Origin: Roseiarcus sp963824475
GTDB taxonomy: Bacteria; Pseudomonadota; Alphaproteobacteria; Rhizobiales; Beijerinckiaceae
Direction: 5' to 3'
DNA: 64,000 bases
NCBI GenBank assembly: GCA_963824475.1
Contig: CAWGPR010000001.1
Span: 1-64,000 of the forward strand
Part shown: positions 18,246 to 27,023 of the stretch, one piece after another
How positions within the stretch are numbered: position 1 is the stretch's first letter
How the letters are laid out: each line of letters begins with the position of its first letter
Translations under genes and position numbers: made by a program
The notes under the pieces: model-generated
What the model was told of the DNA's origin: nothing
Databases searched by the model: none
Seen by the model: only the letters and a program-made list of their open reading frames with translations

Positions 18246-19125
18246 TTAAGCTAATCCAACCTTCCTTTCGAGCTTGACCGGGCTGAGGTAGCCGTTGGTC
18301 GAGTTCCTGCGGATCGTGTTGTAGAATCTTTCGATGTAGTCGAACCCGTCGTAGTCGAACCCGTCGGCCCTGGCGGCGTCCCGCGTATGGTAGACCTTTC
18401 GGCCGATCCGCTCGGTTTTCAGCGACGAAAAGAAGCTTTCCATGGCGGCGTTGTCCCATACGTTTCCGGAGCGGCTCATCGAACAGTCGACACCGTTGTC
18501 GGCCATGAGCCGCTGGAACTGCTCGCTCGTGTATTGGCTGCCCCGGTCGGAGTGATGCAACAGCGCACCCGGGCGCCCGCGCCGCCAGATCGCCATTAGC
18601 AACGCGTCGGTGACGAGCTGCGCTCATCTCGGCTTTCATCGACCAGCCGACAACGCGGCGCGAAGACGGATCGATCACCGCGGCGACATTGAGCCAGCCC
18701 TCGGCTGTCCAGACATAAGTGAAGTCGGCGATCCATTTGCGGTTGGGCTGGTCGGCCGTGAACTGGCGATCGAGCACATTCAGCGCGATCGCGGAAGCCG
18801 AACGTTCGCCGTCGTCTTTCGGCTGGGTGCGCCTGCGCGGCCGCGCCCGCAGAGCCTGAGCGCGCATCAGGCGTTCGATCTTGTGCAAGCCGCACGAAAA
18901 GCCTGCTTCCAGCACGTCGCGCCAGACCCGACGCGCGCCATAGGTGCGGGCGCTCGCCACGAAGCTCGCCCTTACCGCCGGCACGATCGCATCATCCTCC
19001 CGCGAGCGCGCGCCAGGGCCGCGTTTCAGCCAGGCATGGAAGCCAGACCTCGATACGCCAAGCGCTTTGCAAAGCCATGCCACCGGCCAGACAGAACGGT
19101 GCTTCGCAATGAAGCCGAACTTCAT
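18246..19125 (-). pseudogene. IS3 OrfB transposase, copy 1, frameshifted
   Basis: The protein reads MKFGFIAKHRSVWPVAWLCK, then the DDE domain start (RKWIADFTYVWTAEGWLNVAAVID), and breaks at about 18615 after MKAEMSA. The correct frame resumes as LVTDALLMAIWRRG with HHSDRGSQYTSEQFQ and the terminal NGYLSPVKLERK. One base is missing relative to an intact gene, separating the first catalytic Asp from the second Asp and the Glu. The same lesion is in copy 2. A programmed shift is conceivable, but IS3 elements normally shift between orfA and orfB, not inside the DDE domain. Confidence 0.8.
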
Positions 19126-19412
19126 GTCGACTCCCTCGCGAAGTAGGCTGCGGCCTTTTTTAGGATGTCGCGCTCCGCCTTGAGCTTTGCGACCTCACGC
19201 CGGAGCCGGTCGATCTCCAGCTGCTCGGGCTTCATCTGACCGTGTCCGGGAAACGCCTGCGTTGGATCTGCGCCAAATTCCTTCGCCCATTTGCGAAGAA
19301 CGTTCTCGTGGACGTCGATGTCCCGAGACGCCTGAGCTACGCTTACGCCTCGCTCACGCACCAGGCGGACCGCCTCGATCTTGAACTCTCGACTGAACTT
19401 GCGCCTCTGCTT
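19122..19412 (-). pseudogene. IS3 OrfA, copy 1, start codon lost
   Basis: This is a helix-turn-helix and leucine-zipper OrfA (QRRKFSREFKIEAVRLVRE, then LKAERDILKKAAAYF). The initiating ATG present in copy 2 is AAG here (+ strand CTT instead of CAT). It overlaps orfB by 4 bp (ATGA), the usual IS3 arrangement. Confidence 0.8.
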
Positions 19413-19480
19413 CGCTCGCCTCCGGCTTCCTGAAAACACCCTATCTCGGTGTCCACGGAACCGGCAGGCCATTCCTGGCC

Positions 19481-19768
19481 GGCGAGACTCTGCATGGGCT
19501 CGCCAAGCGCCACGACATCTGTCGAAACCTGATCCGGGTCTGGGTTCAGAAGTACGAGGCCGGCGCCTTTGACGAAGACGTGGCCGCGGCGGATCTTCTT
19601 CAGCAATATGAAGCCCGGATCGCGGCGTTGGAACGGCTTGTCGGCAAGCAGGCGCTGGAGCTCGAGTTTGTAAAGGGGGCTGTGAGAAACGCACCCCGGC
19701 CGAAAAGCGCGAATACGTCCGTCATTGCCGGCCCCCGGGCCTCAGCATCGCAGAGGGATGCCGGCTGA
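19481..19768 (+). pseudogene. IS3 OrfA of element A, 5' truncated
   Basis: The open frame lacks its beginning and reads GETLHGLAKRHDICRNLIRV, then the coiled-coil LLQQYEARIAALERLVGKQALELEF typical of IS3 OrfA. It ends at a TGATG overlap with orfB. The N-terminal helix-turn-helix start was removed by the neighbouring element. Confidence 0.75.
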
Positions 19769-20086
19769 TGGGGATCGCACGCTCGACCTTCTACGATCTA
19801 CCGACCGCCGTGCATGACGATACGGCGATCGTCGAGGCGGTCGCGGCGATCTGCGGCGAGTTCGAATTCTATGGCTGGAGACGCGTTCGCGCCGAGCTGC
19901 GGCATCGAGGCATGATCGTCAATCACTGGAAGATCCGGCGGCTGATGCGCGAACACGATCTTCAGCCACGCCGACGGCGCCGTCACCTCGCGACGACCGA
20001 CAGCGATCATGATCAGCCGATCTATCCCAATCGAACGAGAGAGTTGGCGATCAACGGGCCCAACCGCAAATGGATCGCAGACTTCA

Positions 20087-21918
20087 GTGTGCCGCAGCAA
20101 GCGGCGTGAGAGATGGGGATAGGTCCCCCGCGATCAGCTTGCAGGAGCGGGTCGCAAACCACCGTAAGCGGCGCTGGTCAAAAGCCAGGGTCGTGAGCGT
20201 TACGGAAAAGGCGCTTCAAAGGCGTCAGGTAGGAGACAGGAAGGCGAACACCCGTGAACCGCCGTACAAGTGTCGAAAGCTATCAGACGACGTCGAAACC
20301 GGTGAGTGAAGTTGCGCCGGGATCAGTCTGGACGATGCCTGCTGACGGGCCAGACGGCGTCCGGCATAGAGGCGGCGCGATCCTGTTTCAGGCTCTTGCG
20401 TTGAACTGCGGGAACCTTCGGCGGCGATGTCAAGCGAAAGGCTCAAGCCTGAAAAGCGAGGCCGAAAGTAGCGAAGCGCCGCCAAGGGACGGAGCCGTCC
20501 GTAGTAGCGTTGAGACCGCTGTAATGGCGGGGGAGCAAAGGGACGGCGTCATCTGGCGGGCATGGGAGATCAACCGGGCGACTGGGAGGAATCTCGCATG
20601 ACCTGCAAATCGTACGACATTCCCAAGGCGCTGATCTGGGAAGCCTGGTTGCATGTGAAAGCCAATCAGGGAGCCGCAGGGATCAACGCGGAGACGATCG
20701 AGCGGTTCGAGACGAAGCTCGCCGCCAACCTGTACAAGCTTTGGAATCGGATGAGTTCCGGCAGCTATTTTCCGCCGCCGGTGAAAGGCGTGCCAATTCC
20801 GAAGAAGTCCGGGGGCGTGCGGGTGCTGGGCATCCCGACGGTATCCGACAGGATCGCGCAGACGGCGGTCAAGATGTGGCTGGAGCCACAGCTTGATCCG
20901 CTCTTCCACGACAATTCCTATGGTTATCGGCCGGGGAAATCGGCGCTGGAGGCGATCGCTGTCACCAGACGCCGTTGCTGGGACCAAGACTGGGTGGTGG
21001 AGTTCGACATTCGAGGGCTGTTCGACAATCTCGATCATGGCCTTCTGATGACGGCTCTGCGCAAGCACTGTCAGGAGCCCTGGATCTTGCTCTACGTCGA
21101 GCGTTGGCTGAAAGCGCCGATGCAAAACGCGGAAGGGCAGCTTCAGGCGCGCGACAAAGGCACACCGCAAGGCGGCGTCGTGTCGCCGATCCTGGCCAAT
21201 CTGTTCCTGCACTACGCGTTTGATCTCTGGGTGACGCGGCATTTGCCTGGCGTCCGGTTCGCCCGGTACGCCGATGACGCCGTGCTCCACTGCAAGAGCC
21301 GACGCCAGGCGGAATACGTGCTTGACCGCATCCGGGAGCGGTTCCAGGCCTGCAATCTCGAACTGCATTCGGGCAAGACACGGATCGTGTATTGCAAGGA
21401 CATCAATCGGACCGAAGCGAATCCCGACATCCAGTTCACCTTTCTCGGCTACACGTTCCGCCCCCGCAAGGCGGTGGACAAGTACGACCGCGTCTACGTG
21501 AACTTCTCACCGGCGGTCAGCCGCGACGCCCTCAAGGCGATGCGGCAGACAATCCGGGGTTGGCGGGTCCAACTGAAGAACGACAAGAGCGTGGCCGATC
21601 TCTCGGCCATGCTTGGCCCGATCCTGAGGGGATGGCAGCAATATTACGGCCATTTCTACGGCTCGGCGCTCAAGTCGGTCTGGCGACGCATGAACCAAGC
21701 TCTGGTCGGATGGCTGATGCGCAAGCACAAGAAGCTGGCGGGCCACAAAACACGGGCCGCCGAAACGCTCAAACGGCTGGCGCAACGTCAGCCCCGCGCG
21801 TTCGTCCATGGTCAATGGGCTATCTGTCTTAGGATGGATGATGGGAGCCGGATGAGCTGCGAGGTTCACGTCCGGTTCTGAGAGGGGCCGAAGGCGCAAT
21901 CCCTTCGGCCTACTCACC
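20087..21918 (+). mobile_element. group II intron, copy 1
   Basis: The intron begins GTGTG (consensus GUGYG) directly after GACTTCA of the transposase gene. It has a roughly 510-nt structured 5' region, an intron-encoded reverse transcriptase, and a typical domain V hairpin (starting GAGCCGGATGAGC at 21845 and ending CGTCCGGTTC near 21878). A domain VI hairpin follows (GGGCCGAAGG ... CCTTCGGCCTAC) with a candidate branch-point A, and the intron ends at ACTCACC. The 3' border is fixed to within 1-2 nt by the need to restore the transposase frame. Copy 2 at 24209-26041 differs at few positions. Confidence 0.9.
20598..21881 (+). CDS. group II intron reverse transcriptase/maturase, copy 1, altered C-terminus
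   Basis: The protein starts MTCKSYDIPKALIWEAWL. It carries the reverse-transcriptase blocks (GVPIPKKSGGVRVLGIPTVSDRI; GYRPGKSA; FDIRGLFDNLDH; GTPQGGVVSPILANLFLHY; the catalytic FARYADDAV) and a maturase/X region (RGWQQYYGHFYGSALKSV). No HNH endonuclease follows. One T is missing near 21810 compared with copy 2, so the end changes from FVHWSMGYLS to a longer read-through into domain V. It would assist splicing and retrohoming of the intron; the last few residues may not matter for activity. Confidence 0.88.
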   Translation: MTCKSYDIPKALIWEAWLHVKANQGAAGINAETIERFETKLAANLYKLWNRMSSGSYFPPPVKGVPIPKKSGGVRVLGIPTVSDRIAQTAVKMWLEPQLDPLFHDNSYGYRPGKSALEAIAVTRRRCWDQDWVVEFDIRGLFDNLDHGLLMTALRKHCQEPWILLYVERWLKAPMQNAEGQLQARDKGTPQGGVVSPILANLFLHYAFDLWVTRHLPGVRFARYADDAVLHCKSRRQAEYVLDRIRERFQACNLELHSGKTRIVYCKDINRTEANPDIQFTFLGYTFRPRKAVDKYDRVYVNFSPAVSRDALKAMRQTIRGWRVQLKNDKSVADLSAMLGPILRGWQQYYGHFYGSALKSVWRRMNQALVGWLMRKHKKLAGHKTRAAETLKRLAQRQPRAFVHGQWAICLRMDDGSRMSCEVHVRF

Positions 21919-22415
21919 CGTACGTCGCCATCGTCGATGGCTTTGTCTATGTTGCGGTGATCCTCGACGCTTGGTCGCGACGGGTGGTCGGCTATGCAAT
22001 CAGCCGCTCGATCAACGTTCGCCTGACGCTTGCCGCGCTTAACGCCGCGATCGAGCGGCGAAAGCCGCCGCCAGGTTGCGTCCATCACACAGACCGCGGT
22101 TCGCAATACGCTGCGCAGGGCTATCGGGAAGCCTTGCTTCGTTACAGCCTGGTCGGCTCGATGGGCCGGCGCGGCAATCCTTACGATAACCCCAAGGCGG
22201 AGAGCTTCATGAAGACGCTCAAGGTCGAAGCCGTCTACCCGATGGCATACGAAACCTTCGCCGACGTCGCACAGGATCTTCCGAGATTTATCGACGAGGC
22301 CTACAACGGCCGCCGTCTCCACTCCGCTCTGGGCTACCTCAGCCCACAACAGTTCGAGGACCGCAACCCGGCTCACGGTCAAATCCGCAGCTTGACTATT
22401 GTCCGGCCTAGCTAG

Positions 22416-23292
22416 GCCGTGTGGACGAATTTTGGAGAGATGGCGCTTTTGGGATTCCCGCGGTGAATCAGGCATGATTCATCAGGACTCCGACCGAATC
22501 GGAGGCCGGAGTCAATGTCGACAAAGATGGATGATGACGATTGGAAGCACACGCTTGCGGTGTTCCGCGCCTGCCTGCCTCGGCGCGGCCGGAAAGCCGA
22601 GGACGACCGCCGCTTCCTCGAGGCGCTTCATTTCTTCACCGTCGAGAACGTTCGCTGGCGCGCGCTGCCGGAGCGCTTCGGTCATTGGAACAGCGTGTGG
22701 AAGCGCTTCGATCGCTTGAGCAAGGCTGGCGTCTTCGAGGCCTTCTTCGACACGCTCGCGTCCATGAGCTCCACGGCGCATCTCCTTCAGATGTTCAACT
22801 CCACCGTCGTGCGCGCTCATGTATCGGCGGCTGGAGCAAAGGGGGGCAAGAAGGCCAGGCGCTCGGGCGCTCGCGTGGCGGCTTCACCACGAAAATTCAC
22901 GCAAAATCGGACGCTTCCGGGGATATCATCGCCTTCGACCTGACCGGCGGCGAAGCCTTCGACGGGCGTCACTTCGAAACCCTGCTCGATATCGGGCCCG
23001 ACATTCAGCCGCGCGCCGTCATCTGCGACAAAGGCTACGCCAGCAAGGCTAATCGGGACGCCGCGAGAGCGCGCGGCATCGCTCCGGTCATCCCCCACAA
23101 GGCGAACGAAAAGAACAAGCCAGCCTTCTTCGCACGCACCCTCTACAAAGCCCGCGCACGCATCGAGCAGGGCGTCGGACGGCTCAAGCGCTTCAAGCGC
23201 GTCGCGCTCCGCTGCGAAAAGACCGAACGAAACTTCAGATCAATCGTCAGCTTCGCCGCCGGCCTCTGCTTGATCAAATTCGTCCACACGGC
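22416..23292 (+). mobile_element. IS5-family (IS427-like) insertion sequence
   Basis: This 877-bp element has terminal inverted repeats GCCGTGTGGACGAATTT and complement, and is flanked on both sides by CTAG, a 4-bp target duplication. It contains a two-frame transposase gene. It has inserted at the 3' end of IS3 element A, probably making it the younger insertion. Confidence 0.9.
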
Positions 23293-23296
23293 CTAG
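22515..23296 (+). CDS. IS5/IS427-type transposase, two frames joined by frameshift
   Basis: The first frame (22515 to about 22845) encodes MSTKMDDDDWKHTLAVFRAC, with the insertion-domain FTVENVRWRALPERFGHWNS. The second frame continues GRSRGGFTTKIHAKSDASGD, then VICDKGYASKANR and ARIEQGVGRLKRFKR, the DDE catalytic region. They meet at AAAGGGGGG (22838-22846), a slippery run typical of programmed frameshifting in this group. The stop codon TAG is part of the flanking CTAG, so the element borrows its stop from the target site. Confidence 0.85.
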
Positions 23297-23467
23297 ATAG
23301 CGAGCCCACTCCAATGGGCCGCCTTTAGCTGCCGAACTGCAACGTGCTACCCGTTCTCGGGACAAGACCTGACGCCTATGTCCTGAGAGCGCAGTGGCAT
23401 GTTGTAAAACCGAGGTATGAACCGCTCCGGGTTTGTCGGAGGCTCCGAACCTTGAGAAGGTGGAGCG

Positions 23468-23797
23468 ATGGCAAGCAAGACGACGAACAGGTTTTCACCC
23501 GAGGTGCGCACGCGCGCGGTTCGGCTGGTTTTCGAGCACGAGAAGGATCATCCCTCGCGGTGGGCGACGGTGACTTCGATTGCCGCGAAGATCGGCTGCA
23601 CGGCGCAGTCCCTCAATGAGTGGGTCAAGAAGGCGGAGATCGACAGAGGCGTGCGTGGCGGCGTTCCGACCGAAATCGCCGAACGTCTGAAGTCGCTGGA
23701 GCGTGAGAACCGCGAGTTGCGCCAGGCCAACGAGATTCTGCGCAAGGCGTCCGCTTATTTCGCGCAGGCGGAGCTCGACCGCCGCTTCAAGCCATGA
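23468..23797 (+). CDS. IS3 OrfA of element B
   Basis: This is a 109-aa helix-turn-helix protein with a leucine-zipper tail: MASKTTNRFSPEVRTRAVRL, then AERLKSLERENRELRQANEI. The end overlaps the orfB ATG at 23794 by 4 bp. It appears intact and would regulate or be fused by frameshift to OrfB. Confidence 0.88.
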   Translation: MASKTTNRFSPEVRTRAVRLVFEHEKDHPSRWATVTSIAAKIGCTAQSLNEWVKKAEIDRGVRGGVPTEIAERLKSLERENRELRQANEILRKASAYFAQAELDRRFKP

Positions 23798-24208
23798 TCG
23801 CCTTCATTGACGATCATCGTCAGGCCTACGGGGTCGAGCCGATCTGCAGGGTTCTGCCGATCGCCCCGTCGACCTATCATACCCATGTCGCCAGGCGCGC
23901 TGATCCCTCCCGTCTGCCCGACAGGGCCCGCCGCGACGCGGATCTGAAGGTCGAGATCCGGCGCGTGTTCGAGGAGAACTTCCGCGTCTATGGCGTGCGC
24001 AAGGTCTGGCGTCAGTTGCGGCGGGAGGGCTCCTCCACAGCTCGCTGCACGGTCGCCCGGTTGATGCGAGCCATGGGCCTTCGGGGAGCAATCCAGGGCA
24101 AGCCTTTGCGTACGACGATCAGCGACAAGGCGGCCGCCTGTCCGCTGGATCATGTGAACCGGCAATTCCACGCCCCGGCGCCAGATAGATCGTGGCTCGC
24201 GGATTTTA

Positions 24209-26041
24209 GTGTGCCGCAGCAAGCGGCGTGAGAGATGGGGATAGGTCCCCCGCGATCAGCTTGCAGGAGCGGGTCGCAAACCACCGTAAGCGGCGCTGGT
24301 CAAAAGCCAGGGTCGTGAGCGTTACGGAAAAGGCGCTTCAAAGGCGTCAGGTAGGAGACAGGAAGGCGAACACCCGTGAACCGCCGTACAAGTGTCGAAA
24401 GCTATCAGACGACGTCGAAACCGGTGAGTGAAGTTGCGCCGGGATCAGTCTGGACGATGCCTGCTGACGGGCCAGACGGCGTCCGGCATAGAGGCGGCGC
24501 GATCCTGTTTCAGGCTCTTGCGTTGAACTGCGGGAACCTTCGGCGGCGATGTCAAGCGAAAGGCTCAAGCCTGAAAAGCGAGGCCGAAAGTAGCGAAGCG
24601 CCGCCAAGGGACGGAGCCGTCCGTAGTAGCGTTGAGACCGCTGTAATGGCGGGGGAGCAAAGGGACGGCGTCATCTGGCGGGCATGGGAGATCAACCGGG
24701 CGACTGGGAGGAATCTCGCATGACCTGCAAATCGTACGACATTCCCAAGGCGCTGATCTGGGAAGCCTGGTTGCATGTGAAAGCCAATCAGGGAGCCGCA
24801 GGGATCGACGCGGAGACGATCGAGCGGTTCGAGACGAAGCTCGCCGCCAACCTGTACAAGCTTTGGAATCGGATGAGTTCCGGCAGCTATTTTCCGCCGC
24901 CGGTGAAAGGCGTGCCGATTCCGAAGAAGTCCGGGGGCGTGCGGGTGCTGGGCATCCCGACGGTATCCGACAGGATCGCGCAGACGGCGGTCAAGATGTG
25001 GCTGGAGCCACAGCTTGATCCGCTCTTCCACGACGATTCCTATGGTTATCGGCCGGGGAAATCGGCGCTGGAGGCGATCGCTGTCACCAGACGCCGTTGC
25101 TGGGACCAAGACTGGGTGGTGGAGTTCGACATTCGAGGGCTGTTCGACAATCTCGATCATGGCCTTCTGATGACGGCTCTGCGCAAGCACTGTCAGGAGC
25201 CCTGGATCTTGCTCTACGTCGAGCGTTGGCTGAAAGCGCCGATGCAAAACGCGGAAGGGCAGCTTCAGGCGCGCGACAAAGGCACACCGCAAGGCGGCGT
25301 CGTGTCGCCGATCCTGGCCAATCTGTTCCTGCACTACGCGTTTGATCTCTGGGTGACGCGGCATTTGCCTGGCGTCCGGTTCGCCCGGTACGCCGATGAC
25401 GCCGTGCTCCACTGCAAGAGCCGACGCCAGGCGGAATACGTGCTTGACCGCATCCGGGAGCGGTTCCAGGCCTGCAATCTCGAACTGCATTCGGGCAAGA
25501 CACGGATCGTGTATTGCAAGGACATCAATCGGACCGAAGCGAATCCCGACATCCAGTTCACCTTTCTCGGCTACACGTTCCGCCCCCGCAAGGCGGTGGA
25601 CAAGTACGACCGCGTCTACGTGAACTTCTCACCGGCGGTCAGCCGCGACGCCCTCAAGGCGATGCGGCAGACAATCCGGGGTTGGCGGGTCCAACTGAAG
25701 AACGACAAGAGCGTGGCCGATCTCTCGGCCATGCTTGGCCCGATCCTGAGGGGATGGCAGCAATATTACGGCCATTTCTACGGCTCGGCGCTCAAGTCGG
25801 TCTGGCGACGCATGAACCAAGCTCTGGTCGGATGGCTGATGCGCAAGCACAAGAAGCTGGCGGCCCACAAGACGCGGGCCGCCGAAACGCTCAAACGGCT
25901 GGCGCAACGTCAGCCCCGCGCATTCGTCCATTGGTCGATGGGTTATCTGTCGTAGGATGGATGATGGGAGCCGGATGAGCTGAGAGGTTCACGTCCGGTT
26001 CTGCGAGGGGCCGAAGGCGAAACTCCTTCGGCCTACTCACC
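24209..26041 (+). mobile_element. group II intron, copy 2
   Basis: Nearly identical to the copy at 20087-21918, starting GTGTGCCGCAGC after GATTTTA and ending ACTCACC. Domain V lies at about 25968-26003 (GAGCCGGATGAGC ... CGTCCGGTTC). It carries an apparently intact reverse-transcriptase gene. Both copies sit in the sense orientation of an IS3 transposase gene. Confidence 0.9.
24720..25955 (+). CDS. group II intron reverse transcriptase/maturase, copy 2
   Basis: A 411-aa enzyme with the same domain order as copy 1: fingers/palm reverse transcriptase with the YADD active site (FARYADDAVLHC), a maturase X region and no endonuclease. Differences include Asp for Asn in AGIDAETIE and FHDDSYGY, and an intact end FVHWSMGYLS. 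An AGGA element precedes MTCKSYD; the upstream in-frame ATG at 24684 is less likely as start. Its product presumably also serves copy 1. Confidence 0.9.
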   Translation: MTCKSYDIPKALIWEAWLHVKANQGAAGIDAETIERFETKLAANLYKLWNRMSSGSYFPPPVKGVPIPKKSGGVRVLGIPTVSDRIAQTAVKMWLEPQLDPLFHDDSYGYRPGKSALEAIAVTRRRCWDQDWVVEFDIRGLFDNLDHGLLMTALRKHCQEPWILLYVERWLKAPMQNAEGQLQARDKGTPQGGVVSPILANLFLHYAFDLWVTRHLPGVRFARYADDAVLHCKSRRQAEYVLDRIRERFQACNLELHSGKTRIVYCKDINRTEANPDIQFTFLGYTFRPRKAVDKYDRVYVNFSPAVSRDALKAMRQTIRGWRVQLKNDKSVADLSAMLGPILRGWQQYYGHFYGSALKSVWRRMNQALVGWLMRKHKKLAAHKTRAAETLKRLAQRQPRAFVHWSMGYLS

Positions 26042-26571
26042 CGTATGTCGTGACCTGGGCTGGCTTCGTCTATGTCGCCTTCGTCATCGACGCTTATGCG
26101 CGGCGGATCGTCGGCTGGCGCGCCAGCAGGACGGCGCACGCCGACTTTGTCCTGGACGCTCTCGAACAGGCGCTCCATCACCGAAGGCCCGCCACCCAAG
26201 GCGGCCTCGTCCATCATAGTGATCGCGGCGCCCAATATGTCTCAATCAAGTACACCGAGCGTCTCGCCAAGGCCGGGATCGAGCCTTCGGTCGGCAGCGT
26301 CGGCGACTTTTACGACAATGCCCTCGCCGAAACGATCAACGGCCTCTACAAGGTTGAGGTCATCCATCGAACTGGACCGTGGCGCAACTTCGAGGCCGTC
26401 GAGTTCGCGACCCTCGAGTGGGTGGACTGGTTCAACAACCGCCGGCTTCTGGAGCCCATCGGCTTCATCCCGCCGGCCGAAGCCGAGGAACGCTACTTCG
26501 CCATGCTGAACGACACAGCCATGGCCGCCTGACCCAAACAAAATGGCCTCCGGCAATGCTGGAGCGGTTCA

Positions 26572-27023
26572 GTATCGGGCTCCGCAAACCAATGCAGCAT
26601 TGGAGTCAACGTCCGTTCAATATTGCGGCCACCGAGCCGCAAATACGTTGCGACCTTAACCCAGTTTGAAACGGCGGTCTTAGCCCCGGCTAATACGTCG
26701 GCGGGACAGAATGACACGATGACAAACTGCTAGCCCAGCCGGTCGACGGAGGGGCGCTTTTCCGCCCGCGCCCGGTCGTCGCTAGGCTGTTCGCGCAACG
26801 AGGATTCCGGACCTAAACCAATAGGCGATAGGAGCGGGTCATATCCCTGATTATATCGAGGGCGGCGCGCCATCGATGATGATGCCCAAACTAAATTCTA
26901 ACTGATATTCTACGCATTTCGCGAGGCGACTTAACCGCTGAATGCAGGAATCTTAAATCCGCCAACCCGGGGGCATCGTCTTTCCGCGGACCGGGCCGCA
27001 ACTGGTGGCCAGAGAACGTTCGC
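26572..27023. other. intergenic region before the efflux genes
   Basis: About 450 bp with no recognisable coding motif. It should hold the promoter of the RND operon. No adjacent regulator gene is present. Confidence 0.4.

Larger units (their letters stand above)
18217..19471 (-). mobile_element. IS3-family element 'C', copy 1 (degraded)
   Basis: The element carries orfA and orfB on the minus strand and ends in TGGCCTGCTGCCGGTTCCGT and its complement. The right end lacks 3 bp (one CAG unit) compared with copy 2. Copy 2 at 31821-33079 is nearly identical. No clear 3-4 bp target duplication is visible. The right end abuts a truncated IS3 element 'A', so one event has probably removed sequence there. 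Boundaries are good to about 1 bp. Confidence 0.85.
19472..22415 (+). mobile_element. IS3-family element 'A', 5' truncated, split by a group II intron
   Basis: The element holds a 5'-truncated orfA and an orfB on the plus strand. Its left end is replaced by IS3 element C copy 1 and its right end abuts the IS5-type insertion at 22416. Removal of the 1832-bp intron at 20087-21918 restores one continuous orfB frame. The outer inverted repeats could not be identified. Confidence 0.8.
19768..22415 (+). pseudogene. IS3 OrfB of element A, interrupted by group II intron
   Basis: Exon 1 (19768-20086) encodes MGIARSTFYDLPTAV through NRKWIADF. Exon 2 (21919-22415) continues TYVAIVDGFVYVAVILDAWSRR, then HHTDRGSQYAAQGYREAL and NPYDNPKAESF, to a stop at 22413-22415. 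Joining 319 + 497 nt gives 816 nt, exactly 272 codons, which supports the intron borders. Spliced RNA would encode a full DDE transposase of 271 aa. The stop codon lies in the CTAG duplicated by the IS5-type insertion. Confidence 0.8.
23794..26532 (+). pseudogene. IS3 OrfB of element B, interrupted by group II intron
   Basis: Exon 1 (23794-24208, 415 nt) runs from MIAFIDDHRQAYGVEPICRV to DRSWLADF. Exon 2 (26042-26532, 491 nt) continues TYVVTWAGFVYVAFVIDAYA with the HHSDRGAQYVSIKY and NALAETINGLYK catalytic motifs. Together they make 906 nt, 302 codons, in one frame. The DDE transposase is therefore intact if the intron splices. The interruption is at the same DF|TYV codon position as in element A. 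Confidence 0.85.
23418..26571 (+). mobile_element. IS3-family element 'B', complete, split by a group II intron
   Basis: The ends are imperfect inverted repeats (left TGAACCGCTCCGGGTTTGTC, right end complementary to TGAACCGCTCCAGCATTGCC). A 3-bp target duplication GTA flanks both sides, the size expected for IS3. Without the 1833-bp intron the element is 1321 bp, a normal IS3 length. It contains orfA and a split orfB. Confidence 0.9.
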
